Below, in pieces: positions 44,279-54,559 of a DNA stretch of 64,000 nucleotides. This DNA comes from Nocardioides sp. 1609. GTDB lineage: Bacteria > Actinomycetota > Actinomycetes > Propionibacteriales > Nocardioidaceae. Numbering within the stretch: position 1 is the stretch's first letter; each line of letters starts with the position of its first letter. The stretch is taken from positions 62,001 through 126,000 of the forward strand of contig NZ_SPUJ01000001.1 of NCBI RefSeq assembly GCF_004522105.1, given 5' to 3'. Under the pieces are notes generated by a model. It did not search any database. It was not told the DNA's origin and saw only the letters and a program-made list of their open reading frames with translations. Made by a program: the position numbers and the translations under genes.

Positions 44279-45927
44279 GCGGTCACCTCGTCGCGGTCGT
44301 CGGCGTCGTCGGGCTGCAGCGGGAGGGGGCTCCGGCGCAGGGCGTGGTCGCTGCGGCGGGGCAGGGTCAGGCGGAACTGGGCCCCGCGCCCCGGGCGGCC
44401 CCAGGCCTGGAGCCAGCCGCCGTGCAGGTGGGTGTCCTCGAGCGCGATCGAGAGGCCGAGCCCGGTGCCGCCGCTGGTGCGGGCCCGGGCCGGGTCGGCG
44501 CGCCAGAAGCGGTTGAACACCATCGCCGACTCCCCCGGCTCGAGCCCGACGCCGTAGTCGCGGACGGCGACGGCCGAGGCGTCGTCGTCGACGCCGAGCC
44601 GGATCACGATGCCGGGGTCGCGGCCGCCGACGGCGGCGTGGTCGATGGCGTTGGTGACCAGGTTGCGCACGATCCGCTCGACGCGCCGGGCGTCGGCCTC
44701 GGCGAGGCAGGCCCGGTCGGCGTCCTCGACGGCGATCCGGACCCCGCGCTGCTCGGCGAGGACCTTCGTCGAGTCGACGACGCGGCGCACCACGTCGCCG
44801 ACGTTGACGTCCTCGAGGTCGAGCACGGCGGCGCCGGCGTCGAACCGGCTGATCTCGAGGAGGTCGGCGAGCAGCGTCTCGAAGCGGTCCAGCTCGGTCT
44901 GGAGGAGCTCGGCGGCGCGAGCCGTGCCCGGGTCGAAGCTCGAGCGCGCGTCGTGCAGGACGTCGCCGGCCATCCGCACGGTCGTCAGCGGCGTCCGCAG
45001 CTCGTGGGACACGTCGGAGACGAAGCGGCGCTGCACGCGGCTGAGCTCCTCGAGCTGCCGGATCTGGCGCTGCAGGTTGCTCGCCATCTGGTTGAACGAC
45101 GTCGCGAGCCGCGCGAGGTCGTCCTCGCCGGTGACCCGCAGGCGCTCCTGGAGCCGGCCGGCGGCCAAGCGTTCGGCGACCTGACGCGCGAGCCGGACCG
45201 GCGTCACGACCTGGCGGGTGACCAGCCAGGTGATGCCGGCCACCAGGACCAGGAGCAGGACGGCGGCCGTCAGCAGGGCCTGGGTGACCAGGCCGAGCGT
45301 CTCCTGCTCCTCCGCGAGCGGGTAGACGACGTAGAGGGCGTAGGTGCGCCCGTCGGCGGGCAGCCGGAGCTGGGAGGCGACGACGATCCCGGGGACGGAG
45401 CCGTCCTCGGCCTCGTCGCTGATGACGTCGGTCTCGACGGTGCGGGCCGAGATGACCTCGGTGTAGGTCCACGCCGGCCCGGCGCCCACCGCCGACATCC
45501 GGTCGAGCAGCGCGGCCGGCAGGGTCGCGACGACGTCGAGGCCGGCGCTGTAGGTCGCGACCGCGTCACTGAGCGGGACGCCGGCGTCGACCGGGCCGGT
45601 GATGACGACCTGGTAGCCACGGGTGTCGGCGCGCCCGATGATCTCGCGGGCCAGGTCCTGGACCTGGCTGGCGGCGTCGGTGCCACCGGCCGGCGCGGCC
45701 TGCAGCCGACCCTGCGCGTCGCGGGTGGCCGAGGCCGACTCGGCGAGCACGGCGTCCACGCGGTTCTCGAGCAGTCCGTCGCGGGTCTGGCGCAGGAGGT
45801 ACCACCCGACCGCACTGATCACCACCGCCGACAGGACGAGGGTGCTTGCGACCACCCGGGCCTGGATGGAGCGCCGCCAGAAGGTGGGCGCCCGGCGCAG
45901 ACGCGACGGCACCCGCGGGGCCCACAC
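44275..45927 (-). CDS. mtrB: sensor histidine kinase MtrB
   Basis: 550 residues. Two transmembrane helices (about 28-48 and 215-237) bracket an extracellular domain, followed by HAMP, the H-box FVSDVSHELRTPLTTV and an ATPase domain with RNLVTNAIDHA (N box), DYGVGLEP and TSGGTGLGLSI. It phosphorylates MtrA and governs division, wall metabolism and osmotic response. Three bases downstream of mtrA and coupled to lpqB. Confidence 0.96.
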   Translation of the reverse strand: MWAPRVPSRLRRAPTFWRRSIQARVVASTLVLSAVVISAVGWYLLRQTRDGLLENRVDAVLAESASATRDAQGRLQAAPAGGTDAASQVQDLAREIIGRADTRGYQVVITGPVDAGVPLSDAVATYSAGLDVVATLPAALLDRMSAVGAGPAWTYTEVISARTVETDVISDEAEDGSVPGIVVASQLRLPADGRTYALYVVYPLAEEQETLGLVTQALLTAAVLLLVLVAGITWLVTRQVVTPVRLARQVAERLAAGRLQERLRVTGEDDLARLATSFNQMASNLQRQIRQLEELSRVQRRFVSDVSHELRTPLTTVRMAGDVLHDARSSFDPGTARAAELLQTELDRFETLLADLLEISRFDAGAAVLDLEDVNVGDVVRRVVDSTKVLAEQRGVRIAVEDADRACLAEADARRVERIVRNLVTNAIDHAAVGGRDPGIVIRLGVDDDASAVAVRDYGVGLEPGESAMVFNRFWRADPARARTSGGTGLGLSIALEDTHLHGGWLQAWGRPGRGAQFRLTLPRRSDHALRRSPLPLQPDDADDRDEVTA

Positions 45928-45930
45928 GTC

Positions 45931-46644
45931 CTAGGCCTTGCCGGCCTTGTAGCCGACCCCGCGGACGGTCACCACGATCTCGGGGTGCTCGGGGTCGTGC
46001 TCGACCTTCGACCTCAGGCGCTGCACGTGCACGTTGACCAGGCGGGTGTCGGCGGCGTGCCGGTAGCCCCACACCTTCTCGAGCAGCATCTCGCGGGTGA
46101 AGACCTGCCACGGCTTGCGCGCCAGGCACAGGAGCAGGTCGAACTCGAGGGGCGTCAGCCCGATCGGCTCCCCCGCCCGGCTGACGGCGTGCCCCGCGAC
46201 GTCGATCTCGAGGTCACCGATCGCCAGCGCGTCGGTCTGCTCCGGACCGGCGGTCTCCTTGCGGCGCACCCGCGCCCGGATCCGCGCGACGAGCTCCTTC
46301 GGCTTGAACGGCTTGACGACGTAGTCGTCGGCACCGGACTCGAGTCCCACCACGATGTCGACGGTGTCGCCCTTGGCGGTGAGCATCACGATAGGGACGC
46401 CGGACTCGGCGCGGATCTCCTTGCACACGTCGATGCCGTCGCGGCCGGGCAGCATCAGGTCGAGCAGCACGACGTCGGGCCGGTAGTCGCGGAAGGCCTC
46501 CATGGCCCGGTCGCCCCGGCTGACGGTGCGCGAGTCGAAGCCCTCCTGCCGCAGCACGATCGACAACATCTCGGCCAGGGCCGCGTCGTCGTCGACGACC
46601 AGCACGCGACCGTTGGTCGCGAGGTCGTTCGACGGCTCTGTCAT
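45931..46644 (-). CDS. mtrA: response regulator MtrA (OmpR family)
   Basis: 237 residues from the ATG at 46644; an ATG at 46653 would add three. Receiver domain with VLVVDDDAALAEML and phospho-acceptor in LLDLMLPGRDG, then an OmpR winged helix (LTPLEFDLLLCLARKPWQVF, DTRLVNVHVQRLRSKVE). An essential regulator of wall hydrolases, division and replication genes in Actinobacteria. First gene of the mtrA-mtrB-lpqB operon. Confidence 0.96.
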   Translation of the reverse strand: MTEPSNDLATNGRVLVVDDDAALAEMLSIVLRQEGFDSRTVSRGDRAMEAFRDYRPDVVLLDLMLPGRDGIDVCKEIRAESGVPIVMLTAKGDTVDIVVGLESGADDYVVKPFKPKELVARIRARVRRKETAGPEQTDALAIGDLEIDVAGHAVSRAGEPIGLTPLEFDLLLCLARKPWQVFTREMLLEKVWGYRHAADTRLVNVHVQRLRSKVEHDPEHPEIVVTVRGVGYKAGKA

Positions 46645-46689
46645 GGACCCCATTGTGTCACCGGGCCGCTGAGCGCCAGGAACGTGCAC

Positions 46690-46785
46690 CCCGGTGGTCG
46701 AGCGAGCGGGGCCGGAGCCGGCGACCCGAGCACCACCGGAGGTCGAGCAAGCAGGCACGAGCGGGCGCCGACGAGACCCCGGAAC
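46690..46785. repeat. dispersed intergenic repeat, diverged copy E
   Basis: GGTGGTCGAGCGAGCGGGGCCGG and a second GGTCGAGCAAGCAGGCACGAG with GACGAGACCCC, similar to the GTCGAGCGAGC...GAGACC blocks of copies A, B and D, upstream of mtrA. Confidence 0.5.
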
Positions 46786-46789
46786 CGGA

Positions 46790-46830
46790 AAGCCGAACGC
46801 CACCACGGGTTCCGTGGTGGCGTTCGGCTT
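46790..46830 (-). terminator. ahcY terminator, 19-bp perfect hairpin
   Basis: AAGCCGAACGCCACCACGG and its exact complement flank the loop GTT, 52 bases past the ahcY stop; separates ahcY from mtrA transcription. Confidence 0.8.
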
Positions 46831-46882
46831 CAGGCTGACGAGGTGCTGCTGGGCGCGGCCTCGCGAGCTCGGCCGCACTCGG

Positions 46883-48313
<1,431 letters not shown>

Positions 48314-48403
48314 GGGTGCTCCTGTGTGCTGTTCGATGCGGATGAAGCGCGTGGTACAAGGCTAGGACTGCGCATCGCCGTACGAAGAATCGTTGGAGCA
48401 CCA

Positions 48404-48424
48404 CACCCCTGTGATACCGGGGTG
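48404..48424 (-). terminator. short hairpin after DUF808 gene
   Basis: CACCCC/GGGGTG around nine bases, 18 bases past the DUF808 stop and upstream of ahcY. Confidence 0.4.
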
Positions 48425-48441
48425 GGCGGCCGGGGCCGGGC

Positions 48442-49395
48442 TCAGTGAGCGGCGCCGTGCTTCTTGCCGAACGGCAGCACGTGCATGACGGCGACGACGA
48501 TCGCGCCGACGACCAGGCCGACGACCGCGGAGGCCGCGGTGTTGGTGAGCCAGCCGAGGACGCCGCCGAGGGCGCCGACCGCGTCGTGGACGGCCACCTC
48601 GAGGTGGTGGACCGCGTCGTAGGGCGGGTCGACACCGAGCTCGTGCAGCTGGGCCAGCAGGATGTGCCCGCCGACCCAGAGCATCGCGGCGATGCCGACG
48701 ACGGAGATCGTGGCGAGCAGCCGGGGCATCGCCTTGACGAGGCCGAGCCCGATGCGCTGGGCGGCGGCCGAGGGGCGCTGCGCGAGGCTCAGCCCGACGT
48801 CGTCCATCTTCACGATCGCCGCGACCACGCCGTAGACGAGGATCGTGATGCCGACGGCCACGACGGCCAGGATGACCGCGCGCGCCACGAACGCCTCGGC
48901 GGCGACCTCGTTGAGGGCGATCACCATGATCTCGGCGGAGAGGATGAAGTCGGTGCGCACCGCACCGGCGATCATCGTCTTCTCCTGCTCGGGGCTGATC
49001 TCGGCCGCGGGCGCGTCGTCGGCGGCGGCGCCGTGGCCGCTCACCCGCTCCCAGATCTTCTCCGCACCCTCGTAGGCCAGGAACGTGCCGCCGCAGATGA
49101 GGATGACGGGCAGCACCCAGTCGGGCGCGAACTCGCTGAGCAGCAGCGCCGCGGGGAGGATGAAGAGCAGCTTGTTGCGCAGCGAGCCGATCGCGATCTT
49201 CTTGATGATCGGCAACTCGCGCTTCGCGGCGACGCCCTGGACGTACTGCGGCGTGACGGCGGTGTCGTCGACGACGACGCCCGCTGCCTTGGCGCTGGCG
49301 CGGGCCGCCGCGGCGCCGACGTCGTCGACCGACGCGGCCGCCAGCTTGGCGAGCACGGCGATGTCGTCGAGGAGTCCGAACAGCCCAGCGCTCAT
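48442..49395 (-). CDS. DUF808 membrane protein
   Basis: 317 residues with about six to seven hydrophobic helices. The conserved N-terminus (FGLLDDIAVLAKLAAASVDD) and KRELPIIKKIAIGSLRNKL are family hallmarks. Function is unknown; DUF808 (YedI-like) proteins are inner-membrane. In related genomes a cation transporter often sits at this place beside ahcY, but this sequence is DUF808. ATG start. Confidence 0.85.
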   Translation of the reverse strand: MSAGLFGLLDDIAVLAKLAAASVDDVGAAAARASAKAAGVVVDDTAVTPQYVQGVAAKRELPIIKKIAIGSLRNKLLFILPAALLLSEFAPDWVLPVILICGGTFLAYEGAEKIWERVSGHGAAADDAPAAEISPEQEKTMIAGAVRTDFILSAEIMVIALNEVAAEAFVARAVILAVVAVGITILVYGVVAAIVKMDDVGLSLAQRPSAAAQRIGLGLVKAMPRLLATISVVGIAAMLWVGGHILLAQLHELGVDPPYDAVHHLEVAVHDAVGALGGVLGWLTNTAASAVVGLVVGAIVVAVMHVLPFGKKHGAAH

Positions 49396-49488
49396 GCGGC
49401 AGAGGCTATACGAGCACGCGGTGACGCCCGCGTGCCGTCCGCCCGCTGCCGGGTCCCCGGCCGGCGCCGCCGTCGCGCCCGGCCCGGT

Positions 49489-50523
49489 TCAGTCCTCGAC
49501 GATGCCCAGCCGCAGGTACTCCGCGGCGTAGGTGCCGGTGAGCAGCAGCGAGGCGTACCGGGCGACCTCGCTGGGGGCCTCGCTGGTGACCGTCTCGACC
49601 CGGACGCCCCGCCCGTCGGCCGCGGCGCCGAGGCGGCCGCGGTGCTCGCGGACGACGGGGTCGTCGGCGCCGTCGTCGAGGACGACGAGCACGGGACGCA
49701 GGTCCCCGCCGGACCCCGGCTCGCTCGCGAAGGGGTCGACGAAGACGTCGCGGGGCCGGGTCGCCTCGAGGACCGGCAGCAGGTGCTCGGCGTCGCCGGC
49801 CAGGGCCGTCCGCCCGCTCGAGCGGCGGATGGACTCGGCGACGCGGCGGGCGGCCCGCGCCGCGAGGACCGACCCGCCCCACACCAGCGGGTTGGCGTCG
49901 GCGAGCGAGATCGCGAGCATCTTCGCCGGGTTGATCGAGATGTCGCGGTGCGGCGAGCAGGAGATCGCGACGTCGTCGAGGGCCTGGGCGACGCCGTCGG
50001 GGGCGGCGTCCGGGCCGAGGCCGACGCGGTGCAGGTAGGTGAGCATGACCACGGCCGTGGCCAGCTGGTCGTCGGCGACGGTCGGGAGCAGGGTGCTCCA
50101 GCGCCCGTCGGCGTGCTCGGCGACCATGGACGCTGGCGGGCAGGCCACCACGACCTGGCAGCCGCGGCGCACGGCCTCGGCGACCGCGGACGCCGTCCCG
50201 GTGTCGGAGCCGTTCGGGGCCAGCACGACGACCAGGTCGAGGCTCCCCGCCCAGCCCGGCAGACCCTGCCCGGGCCACGCGACGAACGGCACCGGGCACC
50301 AGGGCTCGAGCACGGCGCGCAGCAGCCGCGAGTCGGGGCCGGCGGCGATCACCGCGCGCGGGCGGGCGTCCTGGGCGCGCTCGACCGCGATCGCGGTCGC
50401 GGCAGCGGCGTTCTCGGCCTCGCGGCGCACCCGCGCGCCGGACTCGGCCAGGGTGCGCAGCCGCAGGTCGGAGGCGCCCAGGGCCATCTCGTCGTCGAGG
50501 CGGGACTCGTCGAACCAGGTCAT
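49489..50523 (-). CDS. SIS-domain protein, phosphomannose isomerase-like
   Basis: 344 residues from the ATG at 50523. Related to the bifunctional phosphoglucose/phosphomannose isomerases (TobH group) found beside manB in Actinobacteria. Two SIS-like halves: LDLVVVLAPNGSDTGTASAV holds the phosphosugar-binding Ser/Thr loop, and LAGDAEHLLPVLEA lies in the second. It probably supplies mannose-6-phosphate or senses it; several residues in the active-site region are not certain. Follows the Trm112 gene by 16 bases. Confidence 0.75.
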   Translation of the reverse strand: MTWFDESRLDDEMALGASDLRLRTLAESGARVRREAENAAAATAIAVERAQDARPRAVIAAGPDSRLLRAVLEPWCPVPFVAWPGQGLPGWAGSLDLVVVLAPNGSDTGTASAVAEAVRRGCQVVVACPPASMVAEHADGRWSTLLPTVADDQLATAVVMLTYLHRVGLGPDAAPDGVAQALDDVAISCSPHRDISINPAKMLAISLADANPLVWGGSVLAARAARRVAESIRRSSGRTALAGDAEHLLPVLEATRPRDVFVDPFASEPGSGGDLRPVLVVLDDGADDPVVREHRGRLGAAADGRGVRVETVTSEAPSEVARYASLLLTGTYAAEYLRLGIVED

Positions 50524-50539
50524 CGCGTCGTCCTCCCGG

Positions 50540-50752
50540 TCAGGCCGGGCGGCGGGCTTCGTCGACGAGCAGCACCGGGATGTCGTCGCGCACCGGGTAG
50601 GCGAGACCACAGGCCTGGCACACCAGCTCGGTGGCGCCGTCCGCCGTCACGACGGCCAGGTCGCCGCGGCAGTCGGGGCACACGATGATCTCGAGCAGCG
50701 CGGGGTCGATCCCGCCCGTCCCGCCCGTGCTGCTGCCAGTGGTGTCGGTCAT
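50540..50752 (-). CDS. Trm112 family zinc protein
   Basis: 70 residues. A zinc ribbon of CPDC and CQAC pairs, with [14 protein letters not shown] and [15 protein letters not shown], is the Trm112/YcaR signature. Eukaryotic members activate methyltransferases; bacterial ones are poorly known. The ATG overlaps the manB stop (ATGA), so expression is coupled to manB. Confidence 0.85.
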   Translation of the reverse strand: MTDTTGSSTGGTGGIDPALLEIIVCPDCRGDLAVVTADGATELVCQACGLAYPVRDDIPVLLVDEARRPA

Positions 50753-52119
50753 CGATTTCCTCCGCGGATCAGGGCGAGCGCCTCGTCGCGCGTCGCCGTC
50801 ATGGTTCGGTGGTCGGCGCCCTCGACGTTGAGCCGCAGCAGCGGCTCGGTGTTGGACATCCGCAGGTTGAGCTGCCAGTCGGCGTGGCTGATGGTGAGCC
50901 CGTCGAGGTGGTCGGTGGTGGCGCCGGGCCGGCCGGCGAAGGCGCCCTCGACCGCGGCGACGGCGGCGGCCGGGTCGGCGACGGTCGAGTTGATCTCGCC
51001 CGACAGCGGGTAGCGGTCGTAGCGTGCCATCAGCGCCGACAGCGGCCGGTCGCCGCCGGCCAGCGCCGCGAGGGCGTGCAGCGCGGCGAGCATGCCGGAG
51101 TCGGCGCGCCAGAAGTCGCGGAAGTAGAAGTGACCGCTGTGCTCGCCGCCGAAGACGGCGTCGGTCTCGGCCATCGTGGCCTTGATGTAGGAGTGGCCGA
51201 CCCGCGTGCGCACCGGGCGACCGCCCAGCTCGGTGACGATCTCGGGCACGGCGCGGCTGGTGATGAGGTTGTGGATGACCACCGAGCCCGGGTGCCGGGC
51301 GAGCTCGCGCTCGGCGATCAGCGCGGTCAGCGCCGACGGCGACACGGCGGCGCCGCGCTCGTCGACGAGGAAGCACCGGTCGGCGTCGCCGTCGAAGGCC
51401 AGGCCGATGTCGGCGCCGACCTCCAGGACCGTGCGCTGCAGGTCGACGAGGGTGCTCGGGTCGATCGGGTTGGCCTCGTGGTGCGGGAAGGTGCCGTCGA
51501 GCTCGAAGTAGAGCGGCACGAGCTCGACCTGCGTGCCGAGACGGGCGAAGACGGCGGGCGCGGTGTGACCGGCCATCCCGTTGCCGGCGTCCACGACGAC
51601 CTTGAGCGGCCGCCCGGTGACCGGGGAGAGCGAGATCAGGTGGGCCGCGTAGGCCTCCAGGACGTCGTGCTCGGTGATCGAGCCACCGCCCGAGCCGCTC
51701 GGCGCGTGCCCGGCGGCGACGAGGTCGCGGATCGCGGTGAGCCCGGTGTCGGTGCCGACCGGCTGCGCCCCGGCCCGGCAGAGCTTGATGCCGTTGTACT
51801 GCGCCGGGTTGTGGCTGGCGGTGAACATCGCGCCCGGCAGCCCAAGGAGCCCGGAGGCGAAGTAGAGCTGGTCGGTGGAGGCCAGCCCGATCAGGGTCAC
51901 GTCGGCGCCGGCCCGGTTGGCGCCGTCGGCGAAGGCACCGGCGAGACCGGGCGAGCTGGGCCGCATGTCGTACCCGACGACGACCTCGCGCGCCCCGACG
52001 ACCTCCACGAACGCCGCACCGGTGGCCGCGGCGAGCTCCTCGTCGACCTGGTCGGGGACGGTGCCCCGCACGTCGTAGGCCTTGAAGACGGCGTGGACCG
52101 TACCGGGGTCGAGTGCCAT
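50749..52119 (-). CDS. manB: phosphomannomutase/phosphoglucomutase
   Basis: 456 residues of the alpha-D-phosphohexomutase family. The phospho-Ser loop is [11 protein letters not shown], the metal loop FDGDADRCF, the sugar loop GEHSGHFYF and the phosphate-binding loop [12 protein letters not shown]. Converts mannose-6-P to mannose-1-P, the substrate of the ManC-type enzyme at 61091, for GDP-mannose. TAGGCT six bases before the ATG suggests a leaderless promoter. Confidence 0.93.
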   Translation of the reverse strand: MALDPGTVHAVFKAYDVRGTVPDQVDEELAAATGAAFVEVVGAREVVVGYDMRPSSPGLAGAFADGANRAGADVTLIGLASTDQLYFASGLLGLPGAMFTASHNPAQYNGIKLCRAGAQPVGTDTGLTAIRDLVAAGHAPSGSGGGSITEHDVLEAYAAHLISLSPVTGRPLKVVVDAGNGMAGHTAPAVFARLGTQVELVPLYFELDGTFPHHEANPIDPSTLVDLQRTVLEVGADIGLAFDGDADRCFLVDERGAAVSPSALTALIAERELARHPGSVVIHNLITSRAVPEIVTELGGRPVRTRVGHSYIKATMAETDAVFGGEHSGHFYFRDFWRADSGMLAALHALAALAGGDRPLSALMARYDRYPLSGEINSTVADPAAAVAAVEGAFAGRPGATTDHLDGLTISHADWQLNLRMSNTEPLLRLNVEGADHRTMTATRDEALALIRGGNR

Positions 52120-52125
52120 GCGCAG

Positions 52126-52131
52126 AGCCTA
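52126..52131 (-). promoter_or_regulatory. -10 hexamer TAGGCT, leaderless manB
   Basis: Minus-strand TAGGCT ending six bases from the ATG at 52119. Confidence 0.5.
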
Positions 52132-52161
52132 GTGGGGCCGGGTGGGCCGCCGGTCAGTCGG

Positions 52162-52518
52162 TCAGTCGGTGGTGAGGACCCGCAGGTGGCCGCGGCGGCT
52201 GGTCTCGCGACCACCCTCCTCGGCGGGGCGGGTGCGCTCCACGGGCGCCGGCCGGCCCGCCTCGCGGACCGCGTCGGCGAGCGCGAGCAAATCGTCGGAG
52301 CTGGGTCCGGTGTCGCGGACGTCGGAGGCCAGGCGGAGCACCTCCCACCCCCGGGGGGCGGAGAGCCGCTCGCTGTGCACGGCGCACAGGTCGTAGGCGT
52401 GCGGCTCGGCGAAGGTCGCCAGCGGGCCGAGGACGGCGGTCTGGTCGGCGTAGACGTAGGTGAGGGTCTGCACGGCGGGGCGACCGCAGGGGGTGCGCGA
52501 ACAGCGCCGGAGACTCAC
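52162..52518 (-). CDS. DUF3499 family protein
   Basis: 118 residues. Starts RRCSRTPCGRPAVQTLTYVYAD in the family pattern, with later YDLCAVHSERL; the Cys/His spacing suggests a zinc site. Small, soluble, actinobacterial, unknown function, conserved next to manB. Divergent from the zincin gene 49 bases away. Confidence 0.85.
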   Translation of the reverse strand: MSLRRCSRTPCGRPAVQTLTYVYADQTAVLGPLATFAEPHAYDLCAVHSERLSAPRGWEVLRLASDVRDTGPSSDDLLALADAVREAGRPAPVERTRPAEEGGRETSRRGHLRVLTTD

Positions 52519-52555
52519 GGAGGAGACGGTACCCGTGCCGACCGCGGTTGCCGCC

Positions 52556-52561
52556 TAGGCT
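52556..52561 (+). promoter_or_regulatory. -10 hexamer TAGGCT, leaderless zincin gene
   Basis: TAGGCT six bases before the GTG at 52568. Confidence 0.5.
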
Positions 52562-52567
52562 CGCGGG

Positions 52568-53029
52568 GTGGCACAGCACGCAGGTCCCGGGGGCACCGGT
52601 CGACGACGCAGCCGGACCAGGGACCGGCGCGACCGCGGCATGCGCGGGCCGGCGGTCCTCCCCCGTGACCCCCGCACGCCCGAGCTCCGGACCCGTCGCG
52701 ACCGGTTCGACGACCTGGTGCTCGCCGTCGTCGCCGACATCGAGGACCGCTGGCAGGAGCACCTCGGCCTGGTGGAGTACGCCGTCGAGGACGCCCCCCA
52801 GGTGCCCGACGACTGGGAGTCGGGCACCGTGCCGCTCTCCTCGCTGGTGCGCGGCACCGGCACCCGACCGACCCGGCTGGTGGTCTTCCGGCGCCCGATC
52901 GAGCACCGCAGCTCCTCCCGCGGCGAGCTCGAGGCACTGGTGCACCGCGTCGTCGTCGAGCAGGTCGCCGAGCTGCTCGGCATCGACCCGGAGCAGGTCG
53001 ACCCGCGCTTCGACGACACCGACGACTGA
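52568..53029 (+). CDS. metallopeptidase-family (zincin-like) protein with altered HExxH
   Basis: 153 residues from a GTG. After a basic N-terminus, the core (RFDDLVLAVVADIEDRWQEH, VEYAVEDAP, RLVVFRRPIEHR) matches the Rv3259/DUF1025 family. Where zincins have HExxH this protein has LVHRVVVEQVAELLG: Arg replaces the catalytic Glu and Gln the second His. It is therefore unlikely to be an active protease. Cytoplasmic. Conserved neighbour of DUF3499 and whiB2. Confidence 0.8.
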   Translation: MAQHAGPGGTGRRRSRTRDRRDRGMRGPAVLPRDPRTPELRTRRDRFDDLVLAVVADIEDRWQEHLGLVEYAVEDAPQVPDDWESGTVPLSSLVRGTGTRPTRLVVFRRPIEHRSSSRGELEALVHRVVVEQVAELLGIDPEQVDPRFDDTDD

Positions 53030-53090
53030 GCCGGCGGGGCGGGCGGGCGGTTCGGCGGTCGGGCAGGGTCCGGGCGCGCGGTCCGGGGGG

Positions 53091-54488
53091 TCAGGGCAGG
53101 CCGGGGGCGACATCGGGCACCAGACCGGTGGTGACCGGAGCCCGGACGGGGACCAGCGTCGCGCCGTCGTCGTTGGTGACCAGCACGACCGAGGTGGCCG
53201 CGACGCCGGCGACCGTCACCAGGCGGGCCTCGGCGGGCAGGTCGACGACGTTCGCCCGGTCGCTGGCGACCTCGACCCGCTGCTCGGGCAGGGTCGCGCC
53301 GTCGGCGTCCCACAGCGTGACGGTGACCGCGCCCGGGCCGGCCGCGCCGCCCAGCACCAGGCTCTTGCTGCCGGCCGGCAGGACGGCGGTGCCGGGACCG
53401 TCGGGCCGCGCGACGGGCGAGGAGCGCACCAGGTCGCCGCGGTAGAACATCTGCAGGCTGGCGGTCGTCGGGACGGTGGACTCGACGAGCACCCCCAGTG
53501 CTCGCTCCGCACCGGTGCCGACCTCGGCGAGCACGCGGGTCAGCCGCACCGGCACGACCGACCGCGGCGGGAGCACGACGTCCTCGAGCCCGGCCGGGGT
53601 GAAGGCGGAGTCGGCGGTGACCACCTTGACGGTGGCGCGCTCCTGGGTCGGGCCCGGGTTCGTGACGAACAGGATCCGCGGCCCGCTGCCCCCGGGGACG
53701 CCGAGCAGGAGGTTCTCGGTGGCGGGCGCGTCCTGCGAGCCGAGCCCGTCGTCCCCGGCCCGGCTGCCGCCGATGCCGCGCACGGCGTCACGGACGCTCG
53801 CCGCGATCCGGCCCCGCACGACGCTCACGTGGAGGGTGAGCTCGTCGCGCCGCGGCAGGGTGGCGGCGAGGCCGATGGTGCGGGACTCCCCGCCCTGCAC
53901 GGCGACCCCGCGCAGGCCCGGGGCGTCCACGACGCCCTCGCTGCCCAGCACCTCGACGTCGACGACGGCGCGGCCCTCGTCGGGGTTGACCAGCTGCAGG
54001 ACCGACTGGTGCCGGGCGCCGGCGCCGACCCCGGTGAACCAGTGGTCGAAGACCGGGGCTCGGCAGTCGAAGCTGGCCAGCGGTCGCGAGAAGCTCGCGG
54101 CGACCAGCCCGGGCGCCAGGTCGCCGTCGCCGACGACGACGGCGGCGCGCTCACCGGTGTCGACCTCGGTGGACCGGCCCGGTGCGACGGCGACGTCGAG
54201 GTCGTCCCCGCGGCCGCTGCGTACGGTCAGGTCGCCACGGGCGCCCGACGTCGAGGCGACCTGGATGCCGCTGCCGCCGGCGGGACACACGACGCTGGCC
54301 GTGGACAGCGCGGTCTCCTCCGGTGCGACGTCGGGACGCGGCTCGGAGCCGGTGTCGACGAGCAGGGCGGCCAGCACGGCGAGCACCGGCAGCACGACGG
54401 CGGCGAGGGTGGTCACGTCGAAGCGGGCGCGGGCGGCGCGTCCGCCGGTGGCCGCCCGGCGTCCGGTCGTGGGGGTCGGGTCGCTCAC
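53091..54488 (-). CDS. DUF5719 family secreted/anchored protein
   Basis: 465 residues from a GTG. One N-terminal transmembrane segment (about 26-45) and a long beta-rich extracellular part with repeated short strands such as LQLVNPDEGRAVVDVEVLG and ILFVTNPGPTQERATVKVV. Function unknown; the family sits next to the membrane glycosyltransferase in Actinobacteria. Its start overlaps the stop of a 24-codon ORF (GTGA). Confidence 0.82.
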   Translation of the reverse strand: MSDPTPTTGRRAATGGRAARARFDVTTLAAVVLPVLAVLAALLVDTGSEPRPDVAPEETALSTASVVCPAGGSGIQVASTSGARGDLTVRSGRGDDLDVAVAPGRSTEVDTGERAAVVVGDGDLAPGLVAASFSRPLASFDCRAPVFDHWFTGVGAGARHQSVLQLVNPDEGRAVVDVEVLGSEGVVDAPGLRGVAVQGGESRTIGLAATLPRRDELTLHVSVVRGRIAASVRDAVRGIGGSRAGDDGLGSQDAPATENLLLGVPGGSGPRILFVTNPGPTQERATVKVVTADSAFTPAGLEDVVLPPRSVVPVRLTRVLAEVGTGAERALGVLVESTVPTTASLQMFYRGDLVRSSPVARPDGPGTAVLPAGSKSLVLGGAAGPGAVTVTLWDADGATLPEQRVEVASDRANVVDLPAEARLVTVAGVAATSVVLVTNDDGATLVPVRAPVTTGLVPDVAPGLP

Positions 54489-54559
54489 GCGGGGCCTCCG
54501 GCGCGCCGTCCGGCGCGGGAGCGCGGCGCAGGAGCCGCTTGACGGGGTGGGGTGGTCAT
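54485..54559 (-). CDS. 24-residue basic peptide, translationally coupled
   Basis: Short ORF with a strong AGAGGAG about seven bases before the ATG at 54559. The start overlaps the glycosyltransferase stop (ATGA) and its stop overlaps the DUF5719 start (GTGA). The peptide is Pro/Ala rich with five Arg in its second half. It may be a real small protein or a device passing ribosomes from one gene to the next. It could also be an N-terminal remnant after a frameshift. Confidence 0.5.
   Translation of the reverse strand: MTTPPRQAAPAPRSRAGRRAGGPA

Noticed and set aside
42464-45472. Single frame joining lpqB to sequence inside mtrB
   Set aside because: The extra N-terminal part is a shadow of mtrB; LpqB begins at 44278 with signal peptide and lipobox.
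46790-46830. MtrA operator
   Set aside because: The 19-bp perfect stem with 3-base loop downstream of ahcY is better explained as a terminator.
48314-48441. Possible SAH riboswitch upstream of ahcY
   Set aside because: The spacer is short and I could not find the conserved SAH aptamer core; the hairpin fits a DUF808 terminator.
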